From Gilliamella sp. wkB171 (lineage in GTDB: Bacteria > Pseudomonadota > Gammaproteobacteria > Enterobacterales > Orbaceae), in contig NZ_LYST01000038.1 in NCBI RefSeq assembly GCF_001693755.1, forward strand, positions 1 through 64,000: DNA of 64,000 nt, read 5' to 3'. The first letter of the stretch is position 1, and every line of letters begins with the position of its first letter. Positions 19,520 to 28,659 of this stretch are shown in pieces. A program made the position numbers and the translations under genes. The notes under the pieces are model-generated. The model had not been told where the DNA came from, did no database searches, and saw only the letters and a list, made by a program, of their open reading frames with translations.

Positions 19520-20587
19520 TTATAAGAATGAACGATAAGGTAATTCTGGTTCATCAGTAAAGATATCCCTAAATCCACGATAGTGTTGATAATGCATTTT
19601 ATTTTTATCGATCGGGTAAGTATATTTACCACCAACTTGCCAAAAGAATGGTGTAAATTGATATTCAAGTCGATCTTTTTTCATTTGCCAAAGCACTTCA
19701 ATTTCTCGCGGATCACTTTGGAAGTTTGACCAAATATCATGATGAAAAGGAATCACAACTTTGGTATTAAGCGATTCTGCTGCACGTAAAATATCAGCAG
19801 ATGTCATCTTATCGGTAACACCACGAGGGTTTTCGCCGTAAGAGAGTAAGGCAACATCAATTTTATGATCATTGCCATGTTTAGCATAATAGTTAGAGTA
19901 GTGTGAATCACCAGAGTGATAAAGTGAGCCCCCCGATGTTTCAAATAGATAGTTAACTGCGCGATCGTTCATACCATCTAAAATGGCTTTATCTGTCGAT
20001 GAAACACCCTTAGGAAGAGTAACAAGTGAAGTTCTATCAAAAGAATCTAGTATTTTAATGGTGATATCGCCTACAGTGATTGTGTCGCCCACTTTAGCCA
20101 CAATACAACGATCTTCTGGCACGCCCCAGCTTTTCCATAACTCAACACAAGCTTTAGGTCCAATAAATTTAACTTTAGGTGAACAATTTTGAATGACCGC
20201 GGCTGCAACATTAACATCAATATGATCAGCATGATCATGCGTTGCCATAACTGCATCGATTTCTTTAATTGCAAAAGGATCCAACACAAATGGGCTTGTT
20301 CTTAAGTTAGGTTGTAATTCTCGTACTCCCCCCATACGCATCATTTGATGTTGCTTATTCATCAATGGATTAGCATGGGTTTTTTTACCCGTACCGCACC
20401 AAAAATCGATACAAATATTGGTATTACCTGCTGATTTTAACCAAATTCCTGTACAGGCAAGCCACCACATGGTAAAGGTATTGGGCTTAACTTCAGTCGC
20501 TTCGATTTCTTCATTGAGCCAAGTTCCCCATTCAGGGAAGGTATTTAAAATCCAAGAGTCACGGGTAATTTCGTTTACTTTACTCAT
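19520..20587 (-). CDS. ulaG: UlaG, L-ascorbate-6-phosphate lactonase
   Basis: A 355-residue metallo-beta-lactamase-fold enzyme of exact family length, carrying the metal motif HDHADH (about residues 117-122) and close to E. coli UlaG from the start ([21 protein letters not shown]). It hydrolyses L-ascorbate 6-phosphate, the product of the PTS, to 3-keto-L-gulonate 6-phosphate. It lies 21 bases after ulaR on the same strand and is divergent from the rest of the regulon. Confidence 0.97.
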   Translation of the reverse strand: MSKVNEITRDSWILNTFPEWGTWLNEEIEATEVKPNTFTMWWLACTGIWLKSAGNTNICIDFWCGTGKKTHANPLMNKQHQMMRMGGVRELQPNLRTSPFVLDPFAIKEIDAVMATHDHADHIDVNVAAAVIQNCSPKVKFIGPKACVELWKSWGVPEDRCIVAKVGDTITVGDITIKILDSFDRTSLVTLPKGVSSTDKAILDGMNDRAVNYLFETSGGSLYHSGDSHYSNYYAKHGNDHKIDVALLSYGENPRGVTDKMTSADILRAAESLNTKVVIPFHHDIWSNFQSDPREIEVLWQMKKDRLEYQFTPFFWQVGGKYTYPIDKNKMHYQHYRGFRDIFTDEPELPYRSFL

Positions 20588-20608
20588 ACTATGTTCCTTA
20601 TTTAATAG

Positions 20609-21370
20609 TTAGACTAATATCACTTCAACTCCTTGCTTCTTAATGCATTCAATCACTTCCTTATTCGCTTGTGAGCCTGTAATTAAAATATCAATTTTGT
20701 TTACTGGGCAAAAAAGCATGCCAGAGTTTGCTTTGGTATCGATTTTTGAACTGTCAACGACAACCACTAATTTTTCGGCTTTTTCTAATATTTGTTGCTC
20801 GGCCACTGCACTTAAAATTTCATTTTTATAAAGGCCGGTGGGTGTTAGTGTTTTACCACTAGTAAACATCCATTTAGCTGCATAAGAATCGGTAATGCTT
20901 GCGATTGGATTAAGAATAATGTTTTGAGTTTTGTTATATAAACCGCCCATAATAATGACATTTTCATGATCATGTTCTATTAAGTAACAAGCGAGTGGAA
21001 AGTAATTCGTGATGATAGAGACATTTTTACCACATAATTCCCGACCTAATAAAAATGCGGTTGAACCACAATTAATCACGACATTTTCATCGTTACCACA
21101 TAATTTAGCTGCTCGAATAGCAATTCGCGCTTTTTCGTGATAATGATCAGTATTGTTGTTGGCTATTGGTGCCCAGATAGGTTTTTGCTCCTCTAATCGC
21201 ATAATGCCATTACGCACTTTTTTAACTCGACCTTCCTGATCTAACTTGGTGATATCTCGTCTAGCTGTTGCCGGTGATATACCGAAGTGATCAATTAATT
21301 CTGTCACTTTCACTTCACCTTTTTCATTAACTAAAGCGACGATTTCGTTATGTCGCGTTATTTCATTCAT
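20609..21370 (-). CDS. ulaR: UlaR, DeoR-family repressor of ascorbate use
   Basis: A 253-residue regulator with an N-terminal winged helix (VTELIDHFGISPATARRDI, about residues 20-38) and a DeoR-type sugar-phosphate sensor domain with NCGSTAFLLGREL and KLVVVVDSSKID. In E. coli UlaR represses ulaG and ulaA-F and is released by L-ascorbate 6-phosphate. Here ulaR heads a ulaR-ulaG operon facing the structural genes, so it probably controls its own transcription too. A symmetric decamer array at 21587-21626 is the likely target. Confidence 0.92.
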   Translation of the reverse strand: MNEITRHNEIVALVNEKGEVKVTELIDHFGISPATARRDITKLDQEGRVKKVRNGIMRLEEQKPIWAPIANNNTDHYHEKARIAIRAAKLCGNDENVVINCGSTAFLLGRELCGKNVSIITNYFPLACYLIEHDHENVIIMGGLYNKTQNIILNPIASITDSYAAKWMFTSGKTLTPTGLYKNEILSAVAEQQILEKAEKLVVVVDSSKIDTKANSGMLFCPVNKIDILITGSQANKEVIECIKKQGVEVILV

Positions 21371-21529
21371 TTATGTTCCTTAATAATTTGATCAGATTTG
21401 ATTGCTTTGATAATAATTATCATTGCGAAAATTGTCAATTATCTTCATTGATTTAATGGTATAAATCTAAATTTAATATTGATAAGTATAGGTATAAATT
21501 TAATTTATTTTAGTTGTTTTTCATCGTAA

Positions 21530-21545
21530 TGTGAAGTTGATCACA
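21530..21545. promoter_or_regulatory. CRP-binding site in the ulaR/ulaA intergenic region
   Basis: TGTGAAGTTGATCACA matches the CRP consensus (TGTGA, six bases, TCACA) exactly. It lies in the 436-base gap between divergent ulaR and ulaA, suggesting catabolite activation of the ascorbate genes, as in E. coli. That gap contains no gene; its other feature is the decamer array at 21587-21626. Confidence 0.85.
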
Positions 21546-21586
21546 GATATTGCTGTTGATTTTTGGGAAAAGTGATCTTAGTCAAA

Positions 21587-21626
21587 ATAATCATAAATAA
21601 TCATTGTGTGATTCATTGTGATTATG
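21587..21626. promoter_or_regulatory. Symmetric array of four decamers, candidate UlaR operator
   Basis: Four consecutive decamers are arranged in exact 10-base phase: ATAATCATAA, ATAATCATTG, TGTGATTCAT, TGTGATTATG. The last two are near inverted copies of the first two, so the block is a 40-base two-fold-symmetric site with one element per helical turn. It lies 42 bases past the CRP site and 180 bases before ulaA. The architecture suits an oligomeric DeoR-family repressor; the link to UlaR is inference. Confidence 0.6.
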
Positions 21627-21806
21627 GAATATAGCAATCGTTAATTAAATAAATTTGATTAACAACGTGCAGTGTTAGTTAAGCTCAAAGATTCACTTGA
21701 TAGTGAACAACCATATAAAGGGCATTAGGATAAAGTTTATCTATAAATTGTAAGCGTAGTATCAACTTTCAATTTAAAAAATGCCCATAATCAATGAGAG
21801 GGGCAT

Positions 21807-23573
21807 ATGGAAGTAATCTATAACGTATTTTATATTTTTTATAGTCAAGTCATGACCAAAGCACCTTTATTACTAGGGTTAGTAACGATGCTAGGGTACT
21901 GCCTATTAGGTAAAGACGTTACCACAATTTTAAAAGGAACCATCAAAACAATTGTCGGCTTTATGTTATTGCAAGTCGGTTCGGGTGTATTGGTTTCAAC
22001 ATTTAAACCGGTTATCGCCAAGTTAGCGGAATATCATGGAATTAAAGGATCGATTATTGATACTTATGCTTCGATGGTTGCTGTTGAAAATGGTATGGGA
22101 GAACATTACTCTTGGGTCGGATATGCGGTATTACTGGCGCTGGCTATCAATATCCTTTTGGTTATTTTTCGACGTATTACCGGTATTCGAACCATTATGT
22201 TAACCGGTCATATTATGTTCCAACAAGTAGGTCTTATTACCTTATTTTATTTTCTGTTTGGTTACGGAATGTGGGAAACCATCATCTACTCCGCAATTAT
22301 TACCGCTTTATATTGGGGAATATTTTCCAACATGATGTTTAAGCCAACCGAAGCAGTAACAGGTGGGGCAGGGTTTTCTATTGGCCATCAACAACAATTA
22401 GGATCTTGGATTGCGGTTAAATTAGCACCAAAACTCGGTGATAAAAATGATTCTGTTGATAATTTAAAATTACCAAAATGGTTACATATTTTTCACGATA
22501 GTATCGCGGCTACAGCTATTGTGATGACTTTCTTTTTTGGCATTATTTTACTGTCATTTGGTTTAGATAACTTACAAACCATGGCTGGTTCAACACATTG
22601 GACAATCTATATTTTAGAAACAGGGCTTAAATTCGCAGTAGCAATCCAAGTGATTGTTGGTGGCGTAAGAATGTTTGTTGCTGAATTATCTGAAGCCTTT
22701 AAAGGTATCTCTGAAAAACTTATTCCTAATGCAGTATTAGCGATCGATTGTGCGGCAATTTATGCTTTTTCACCTAATGCAATGGTGTTTGGTTTTATTT
22801 GGGGTGCATTAGGACAATTTTTAGCAATTGCTTTATTACTGGTATTTAAATCGCCGATTATGATTATTCCAGGTTTTATTCCGATGTTCTTTTCCAATGC
22901 CACTATTGGGGTGTTTGCAAATCACTTTGGCGGTTGGAAAGCGGTAATGAAGATTTGTTTTGTCATGGGCATGGTTGAAGTTTTTGGTTCAGCTTGGGTT
23001 ATTCATATTTTTGCACAAAATGGTACACCAATCGATTCTTGGATGGGCATGGCTGACTGGGCAATTTTATTCCCACCTATTTTACAAGGCCTATCAATTT
23101 CTCACTTATTTATCTATCTCATTATTGCTTTGGCTTTAGTGTATATGTTCTTTGCCGCTAAACAATTACGACGCGATGAAGCCAATCAAAAAATACAAGC
23201 CGACACGAATGATACCCATCAAGATTTTAATGAGCAAGTCGTTGAAAAAATGGATGAGGTAGCAATTAGCGAAGGACGTCCAATACGTATTCTTGCGGTA
23301 TGTGGTAGTGGTCAAGGTTCATCGATGATGATGAAAATGAAAATTGCCAATTATCTTGATAAAAAAGGCATTGCTAATGTTATGGATTCGTGTGCGGTGA
23401 CTGATTACAAATCACGATTACCGAATGTTGACATTATTGTGGCTTCTAAACACTTAATTAATGAAATTGAAGTTAATGAAGGTCAGCATGCTTTGGGGGT
23501 ACAAAATATGTTAAATCCGCAAACATTTGGTGATGAACTTATTGAACTGATTAACAAAGTGCTTGCTAAATAA
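21807..23573 (+). CDS. ulaA: Ascorbate PTS permease, fused IIC (UlaA) and IIB (UlaB)
   Basis: A 588-residue protein. Residues 1 to about 460 match UlaA, the polytopic ascorbate IIC channel ([43 protein letters not shown]). After a charged linker, residues about 495-588 are a complete IIB domain with phosphorylatable Cys in the loop [10 protein letters not shown]. In E. coli these are two proteins, UlaA (465) and UlaB (about 100). The enzyme imports L-ascorbate as its 6-phosphate. It is preceded by AGAGGGG and is the first gene of ulaA(B)-C-F-D-E. Confidence 0.95.
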   Translation: MEVIYNVFYIFYSQVMTKAPLLLGLVTMLGYCLLGKDVTTILKGTIKTIVGFMLLQVGSGVLVSTFKPVIAKLAEYHGIKGSIIDTYASMVAVENGMGEHYSWVGYAVLLALAINILLVIFRRITGIRTIMLTGHIMFQQVGLITLFYFLFGYGMWETIIYSAIITALYWGIFSNMMFKPTEAVTGGAGFSIGHQQQLGSWIAVKLAPKLGDKNDSVDNLKLPKWLHIFHDSIAATAIVMTFFFGIILLSFGLDNLQTMAGSTHWTIYILETGLKFAVAIQVIVGGVRMFVAELSEAFKGISEKLIPNAVLAIDCAAIYAFSPNAMVFGFIWGALGQFLAIALLLVFKSPIMIIPGFIPMFFSNATIGVFANHFGGWKAVMKICFVMGMVEVFGSAWVIHIFAQNGTPIDSWMGMADWAILFPPILQGLSISHLFIYLIIALALVYMFFAAKQLRRDEANQKIQADTNDTHQDFNEQVVEKMDEVAISEGRPIRILAVCGSGQGSSMMMKMKIANYLDKKGIANVMDSCAVTDYKSRLPNVDIIVASKHLINEIEVNEGQHALGVQNMLNPQTFGDELIELINKVLAK

Positions 23574-23599
23574 TTTATTGAATAAAAAGGGAGTACAAC

Positions 23600-24073
23600 A
23601 TGGCTTTGAAAGAATCATTAATAGAAAACAACTCTATTTTACTCAACGCAAATGCTACAACCTGGCAAGAAGCAGTTAAATTAGGTACTGATATGTTGGT
23701 CGCATCTAAAGCAATTCAACCCTCTTATTATGATGCGATTATTCGCTGTGTGAACACAATGGGACCTTACATCATTATTGCCCCTAATTTTGCTATGCCT
23801 CATGCTAGGCCAGAAGATGGCGTTAACCGAACTGCTTTTGCATTAGTCACACTAAATAAACCAGTCTATTTTCAAGGGGAAGAAGAACCTGTCGATGTAT
23901 TAGTGACCTTAGCGGGCAGTACATCTGATGAACATATGCAGGGGTTAATGGAGGTTACTCAAATATTAGAGGATGAAAATAGTCCTACCGGCATCGATCT
24001 GGATAAATTACGAGCATGTAACAGTAAAGAAGATGTTTATGCTGTGATTGATAAAGCTCTATTGGGAGGTTAA
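23600..24073 (+). CDS. ulaC: UlaC, ascorbate-specific PTS IIA
   Basis: A 157-residue IIA protein of the mannitol/fructose type with phosphoryl-accepting His in [12 protein letters not shown] (about residue 68). It passes phosphate from HPr to the IIB domain fused to UlaA. It starts 26 bases after ulaA behind GGGAG, and ends 4 bases before ulaF, whose ribosome site lies inside the ulaC tail. Confidence 0.95.
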   Translation: MALKESLIENNSILLNANATTWQEAVKLGTDMLVASKAIQPSYYDAIIRCVNTMGPYIIIAPNFAMPHARPEDGVNRTAFALVTLNKPVYFQGEEEPVDVLVTLAGSTSDEHMQGLMEVTQILEDENSPTGIDLDKLRACNSKEDVYAVIDKALLGG

Positions 24074-24077
24074 TTTT

Positions 24078-24770
24078 ATGTATCAAGCTTTAAAAGAGAG
24101 AGTGTTACAGGCCAATTTAGCATTACCCAAATATCATTTGGTGACCTTTACTTGGGGTAATGTTTCAGAAGTTGATCGAGCAAAGGGGGTCATTGCTATT
24201 AAACCTTCTGGGGTTGAATACCACAATATGACCGTTGACGATATTGTGGTGGTGTCATTAACCGGTGAAATAGTGGAAGGTAAGTTAAATCCTTCTAGTG
24301 ATACAGCAACACATATTGAGCTTTATAAAGCGTTTGAAAATATTGGTGGTATTGTCCATACCCATTCTCGTTATGCCACCGTCTGGGCTCAAGCTGAGTT
24401 AGATGTACCAGCGTTAGGGACCACGCATGCTGATTACTTTTATGGTGATGTTCCGTGTACCCGTCGACTTACTGATAGCGAAATTACCTCTGATTACGAA
24501 AAAAATACCGGTCTGGTTATTATTGAAGAGTTTAATCGTCGCGGACTCGATCCAATGGCAATGCCTGGTGCAGTGATTTCAGGTCATGCTCCATTTTGTT
24601 GGGGTAAGAATGCTTTTGATGCTGTACATAATGCGGTTGTTCTTGAAGAAGTCGCCATGATGGCTATTGCCACTCGTCAACTCAATAAAACAATTAAAAT
24701 TCAACAAGCGCTGTCAGATAAACACTATTTCCGTAAGCATGGTGCAAATGCTTATTATGGGCAAAAATAG
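24078..24770 (+). CDS. ulaF: UlaF, L-ribulose-5-phosphate 4-epimerase
   Basis: A 230-residue class II aldolase-fold epimerase. Motifs include [22 protein letters not shown], the metal-site [12 protein letters not shown] (about residues 94-105) and THADYFYGD. It makes D-xylulose 5-phosphate, the last step of the pathway. AraD is a close paralogue, but the ula context decides the call. The ATG at 24078 follows GGGAGG at 24063-24068; an in-frame ATG at 24048 lies inside ulaC without a ribosome site. Confidence 0.93.
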   Translation: MYQALKERVLQANLALPKYHLVTFTWGNVSEVDRAKGVIAIKPSGVEYHNMTVDDIVVVSLTGEIVEGKLNPSSDTATHIELYKAFENIGGIVHTHSRYATVWAQAELDVPALGTTHADYFYGDVPCTRRLTDSEITSDYEKNTGLVIIEEFNRRGLDPMAMPGAVISGHAPFCWGKNAFDAVHNAVVLEEVAMMAIATRQLNKTIKIQQALSDKHYFRKHGANAYYGQK

Positions 24771-24791
24771 TTCTTATAAGAGGAAAATAAA

Positions 24792-25436
24792 ATGACAAAA
24801 CCAAAACTACAAATCGCATTAGATCAAACTGAATTGCAACCCGCTTTAGCTGTCGCCAATAATGTTGCTGGATTTGTTGATATTATTGAAGTGGGTACCA
24901 TTCTGGCTTTTGGTGCTGGGATTAACGGGGTAAAAACCTTACGAGAAAAGCATCCAAATCATATCTTAGTCTGTGATTTAAAAACCACTGATGGAGGGGC
25001 AATTTTAGCTAAAATGGCGTTTTCAGCCGGAGCGGATTGGCTGACAGTATCAGCAGCAGCTCATATTGCCACCATTGAAGCGTGTAAAAAAGTGGCTGAT
25101 GAATTTGGGGGTGAAATTCAAATAGAACTTTACGGTCATTGGACTTTCGATGATGCTAAAGCATGGCGTAAATTAGGTATTAAACAAGCTATCTATCATC
25201 GTTCTCGTGATGCCGAATTAGCCGGAGTTGGTTGGGGTGAAGAGGATTTGGTTAAAATGCGTCAACTTTCTGATTTAGGTTTAGAACTTTCCATAACTGG
25301 CGGTATTGTTCCTGAAGATATTCATCTGTTTGCTGGAATAAAAACTAAAGCTTTTATTGCTGGTCGTGCGTTAGCCAATGAAAATGGACAGCAAACAGCC
25401 CAAGCGTTGAGGGAGCAAATTGCTAAATATTGGTAA
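24792..25436 (+). CDS. ulaD: UlaD, 3-keto-L-gulonate-6-phosphate decarboxylase
   Basis: A 214-residue member of the orotidine-phosphate-decarboxylase superfamily, with the substrate/Mg motif CDLKTTDGG (about residues 60-68) and the phosphate-binding ITGGIVPED and FIAGRAL. It converts 3-keto-L-gulonate 6-phosphate to L-xylulose 5-phosphate. It starts 21 bases after ulaF behind AAGAGGA. A strong terminator-like hairpin follows it, before ulaE. Confidence 0.96.
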   Translation: MTKPKLQIALDQTELQPALAVANNVAGFVDIIEVGTILAFGAGINGVKTLREKHPNHILVCDLKTTDGGAILAKMAFSAGADWLTVSAAAHIATIEACKKVADEFGGEIQIELYGHWTFDDAKAWRKLGIKQAIYHRSRDAELAGVGWGEEDLVKMRQLSDLGLELSITGGIVPEDIHLFAGIKTKAFIAGRALANENGQQTAQALREQIAKYW

Positions 25437-25446
25437 TTTTACATTG

Positions 25447-25474
25447 CAGTCGAGTAATCGACTGTTTTTGTTTT
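25447..25474 (+). terminator. Intrinsic terminator between ulaD and ulaE
   Basis: A perfect 7-bp stem, CAGTCGA (25447-25453) with TCGACTG (25458-25464), loop GTAA, followed by TTTTTGTTTT. It starts 11 bases after the ulaD stop and lies 27 bases before the ulaE start. It should reduce transcription of ulaE relative to ulaA-D. Confidence 0.85.
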
Positions 25475-25500
25475 ATCCTCATGTTATTGGATCATAAATT

Positions 25501-26400
25501 ATGACTGAACAAATAATAAATTTTGTTAAACACGCGCCAGGTATTGGTATTTATGAAAAAGCGTTGCCTAATCAACTTTCATGGCAACAAAAAATGGCTG
25601 AAGCAAAGTCTTTAGGTTTTGATTTTATTGAACTGTCTATTGATGAATCTCAAGAGCGTCAAGCAAGGCTTGATTGGTGTGATGATGACATTTATGCCTT
25701 ACGACATTTATGTGAAAAAAATGGTATTTTTTTTCATTCAATATGCCTAAGCGCACATCGTAAATACCCATTTGGTTCAGCGGATCCAAAAATCTGCGAA
25801 CAAGCCAAAATGATTATGCTAAAAGCAATTTCGTTTGCTTATAAGTTAGGTGTAAGAGTGATTCAATTAGCTGGTTATGATGTGTATTATGAACCTGCTG
25901 ACTTACAGACCCATCAACGATTTATTGCGGGTATGCAATGGTGTGCGAAACAAGCAGAAAAAGCAGGCGTGATGTTAGCTGTAGAAATTATGGATACTAA
26001 TTATCTTAACTCGTTAAGTAAATTTGAAATCCTAAAGGCACAAATTAACTCACCTTATTTTATGGCTTATCCTGATGTGGGTAATATATCGGGATGGAAC
26101 TTTGATATTAGTACTGAGCTTTTACTCAGTCGCAATCATATTGTTCAAATACACTTAAAAGATACTTATAAAGTTAAACCCAATTATGCAGGGCAATTTA
26201 GGGACTTAGTTATTGGTGATGGTGAAGTTGATTTTGTTGCAGTATTTAATACATTGAAATTAATGAATTATTGTGCACCACTAGTTATCGAAATGTGGGC
26301 TAATGATGATCATTGGAAAGATAACATCATCCTAGCTCAGCAACGATTAAAGGCTATTGCTCAGCAGGCTAATTTCCCGCTTTTTTCTTCACTTGATTAA
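25501..26400 (+). CDS. ulaE: UlaE, L-xylulose-5-phosphate 3-epimerase
   Basis: A 299-residue TIM-barrel sugar-phosphate 3-epimerase with expected metal-site segments LAVEIMDTNYL, YPDVGNISGW, HLKDTYKVKP and PLVIEMW. It turns L-xylulose 5-phosphate into L-ribulose 5-phosphate for UlaF. It is about 15 residues longer than E. coli UlaE, at the N-terminus. It is the last gene of the regulon, separated from ulaD by a terminator, so it may be expressed at a lower level. Confidence 0.94.
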   Translation: MTEQIINFVKHAPGIGIYEKALPNQLSWQQKMAEAKSLGFDFIELSIDESQERQARLDWCDDDIYALRHLCEKNGIFFHSICLSAHRKYPFGSADPKICEQAKMIMLKAISFAYKLGVRVIQLAGYDVYYEPADLQTHQRFIAGMQWCAKQAEKAGVMLAVEIMDTNYLNSLSKFEILKAQINSPYFMAYPDVGNISGWNFDISTELLLSRNHIVQIHLKDTYKVKPNYAGQFRDLVIGDGEVDFVAVFNTLKLMNYCAPLVIEMWANDDHWKDNIILAQQRLKAIAQQANFPLFSSLD

Positions 26401-26431
26401 AATCAAAAGTTGATTGATATTTTATGTTTAA

Positions 26432-26463
26432 CTCATCACCTTTTTGGTGATGAGGTATTTTTT
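26432..26463 (+). terminator. Intrinsic terminator at the end of the ula operon
   Basis: CTCATCACC (26432-26440) pairs perfectly with GGTGATGAG (26446-26454), loop TTTTT, followed by GTATTTTTT. It lies 31 bases after the ulaE stop. Confidence 0.9.
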
Positions 26464-26594
26464 AAAATCTAACTTATTGAAAAATTAAAACTATATTGAA
26501 TTATAGTTTAGTCACTTTTCTCATTTTATTTTTGTGATTCACCTTGTGATGAATGATATTCTAGTTGGTAATAGCGCCACCTTGTGGTATTTTG

Positions 26595-26651
26595 TGCAAA
26601 TATTTTGGTGATTTTGCAAATTTGATATCATTACTTGTTTAACGTGCAAAT
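26595..26651. repeat. Three helically phased TGCAAAT repeats
   Basis: TGCAAAT occurs at 26595-26601, 26615-26621 and 26645-26651 on the same strand, with start spacings of 20 and 30 bases, whole numbers of DNA turns. They lie 86-142 bases before the start of the unknown membrane protein at 26737. The phasing suggests an activator or repressor site on one DNA face; chance cannot be excluded in such AT-rich DNA. This 336-base gap (26401-26736) contains no gene. Confidence 0.35.
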
Positions 26652-26736
26652 TAATCTGTTAAATTAACTTGCCATCTATTTGTTATCATTGAAATTTTTA
26701 TAAAAAATAGAGAATTAACAGGTTTTAGATAGACTA

Positions 26737-27708
26737 ATGTACAAATTATCCTTTTTTAAGTTGCCCTTTATTTTTATAACACTATTTCTTATTTCGAGTG
26801 CTTTTATTTTCAACATTAGATTTGGTATAACCTTTCTTGCTACTTTTCATGACTATAAAAATTTATGGTCTTCACTGTATAAACTTACCCCTTATCAATT
26901 GCTACGTTCAATTCCCGAATGTCTGTTGTTGTTTGGCGTATCTGCAATTGCATTTTATCGAATTAACGTTCATTTGGTGACCTTAAAAAATATTGTTCTC
27001 ATTATACTAAATGTGCTGATTGTTTGTACTATTGGCTATTTATTAAGTGTCATAGCCGATTTAATGTTTGATGAGATATTAATCAATTATATCGATGTTG
27101 ATTCATGGTTATTTATTTTAGTGCTAAGTATTATCCCTGATGGTCTATTTTATTTGTGTGCAGGTTTACTGACTTATTATTGTATTAGGGCATTAAATAA
27201 TCAGTTTGAAAAGAGTACATTAGTTTTTGAACTTAATACGCTTAATAGCTGTAAAATTCATTTTATTTTATTTTTAGCCTTTTTCTTTTTTATTTTAATT
27301 GGTTTTCCGTCTTTTATTTTAGATATTTTGATCCAACAAGATCACTATCTTATTTCGATTAGCCGCCATATTGCCTTCCCTTTTATCTGTTATGTGTTGA
27401 TTTTCTGTGTTGTTATAGTTGTTTGCAAAAACACGTTTACTCAAGTATTTATGGTATTACAGATTGATAGAATTGTGAAAAGTGTGGTTTATTCAAATCT
27501 GTTTATTTTTGTGTTTAATTTTACTCTTTTTAGCATTGCTGAAAGGTTATTTGACTTGACGGTTAGCCAAACCACTTTACATGATTACACTGCGTTAGTA
27601 TTGAAAATAGCACTGCCAATTATCTCATTTATTATATCTTGTTTGATTGTGCGTAAAGTTACCCAGTACTATTTTTATCGAAACACTGGGTATAGTTTAA
27701 CTTTATGA
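26737..27708 (+). CDS. Polytopic membrane protein of unknown function
   Basis: A 323-residue, strongly hydrophobic protein with about eight likely membrane segments (roughly residues 8-28, 50-70, 82-105, 120-148, 175-200, 208-232, 255-275, 285-308). I recognise no family signature, signal peptide or catalytic motif. It lies alone between the ula operon and convergent dusC, overlapping the dusC 3' end by 6 bases. The ATG at 26737 has only a poor ribosome site. Length, steady membrane pattern and continuous frame support a real gene. Confidence 0.7.
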   Translation: MYKLSFFKLPFIFITLFLISSAFIFNIRFGITFLATFHDYKNLWSSLYKLTPYQLLRSIPECLLLFGVSAIAFYRINVHLVTLKNIVLIILNVLIVCTIGYLLSVIADLMFDEILINYIDVDSWLFILVLSIIPDGLFYLCAGLLTYYCIRALNNQFEKSTLVFELNTLNSCKIHFILFLAFFFFILIGFPSFILDILIQQDHYLISISRHIAFPFICYVLIFCVVIVVCKNTFTQVFMVLQIDRIVKSVVYSNLFIFVFNFTLFSIAERLFDLTVSQTTLHDYTALVLKIALPIISFIISCLIVRKVTQYYFYRNTGYSLTL

Positions 27709-28659
27709 TAGTGTTGTTTGTTGTAGCTTAAGTGAATCGGCAATGTGCTGCTGTGTTTTTAATGTTCGAATATTTTGTAATACTTGTGCCGCTTGAAAAT
27801 AGTGCGATTTTAAGTAAGCTAGCCATTGTTTGATGCGCGCTGAATGATAAAGCGGTTTAACCTCTTCGATAGTTGTTGTAGCGTAATTAATTAAAATCTC
27901 TAAAATTTGTTGCCACTGTAACTCTGCATCATTAAAACGAATCATATTGGCTAAGTTTGGGAGAGTTAAAATACCACGTCCAAGCATAATGTCTTGGCTC
28001 TGACTTTGGATAAGACAATTTTGCGCATCTTTAACGGAAAAAATCTCGCCGTTAGCAATAACAGGAATATTTAATTTTTGTTTGATTTTTCCTATTGTTT
28101 GCCAATCAATTTTATCAGCTTGATAACCGTCAGTTTTTGTTCTTCCATGAATGACAATTTCGTTTGCTCCAGCTTGTTCGATTGCTTTCGCGATATCTAA
28201 ACAGTAAGATTTATCCGACCATCCTAAACGGATTTTGGCTGATAATTTTGCTGTTGCGCCAATGGCGAGTCTTGTCTGTTTAACAATATTAAATATTTGT
28301 TCTGGGTATTGTAATAAGTAAGCACCGCCGTGACTACCAACGACAGTTTTAGCAGGACAACCAAAATTGATATCGATTCCATACGAACCCAAATCAATAG
28401 CTTTAACTGCGTTTTCTGCCATCCATTCGGGTGATTGACCAAGAATTTGTACTCGCACAGGCGTACCCGAAGCTGTTTTTCCATCATGGTAAAGTTCAGG
28501 GCATAGACGGTAAAATGTTCGGTTAGATAATTTATGATGAGTAACTCTGACAAATTCTGTCACACAATAATCAAATTGATTAATTTGAGTTAAGATCTTT
28601 CTTACATTATAATCTAACACGCCTTCCATCGGTGCTAAGATGATACGATTTAATTTCAT
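27703..28659 (-). CDS. dusC: DusC, tRNA-dihydrouridine(16) synthase
   Basis: A 318-residue FMN-dependent tRNA-dihydrouridine synthase. It opens LAPMEGVLDYNVRKIL, has the catalytic Cys in NFGCPAKTVVGSHGGAYLL (about residues 97-115), and the FMN/tRNA motifs VIHGRTKTDGY and PVIANGEI. The sequence fits the DusC branch (modifies U16) rather than DusA or DusB. It overlaps moeB upstream by four bases (ATGA), so translation is probably coupled. Confidence 0.93.
   Translation of the reverse strand: MKLNRIILAPMEGVLDYNVRKILTQINQFDYCVTEFVRVTHHKLSNRTFYRLCPELYHDGKTASGTPVRVQILGQSPEWMAENAVKAIDLGSYGIDINFGCPAKTVVGSHGGAYLLQYPEQIFNIVKQTRLAIGATAKLSAKIRLGWSDKSYCLDIAKAIEQAGANEIVIHGRTKTDGYQADKIDWQTIGKIKQKLNIPVIANGEIFSVKDAQNCLIQSQSQDIMLGRGILTLPNLANMIRFNDAELQWQQILEILINYATTTIEEVKPLYHSARIKQWLAYLKSHYFQAAQVLQNIRTLKTQQHIADSLKLQQTTLS

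Noticed and set aside
24048-24077. Upstream ATG for ulaF
   Set aside because: It lies inside ulaC without a ribosome site; the ATG at 24078 has GGGAGG and matches known N-termini.
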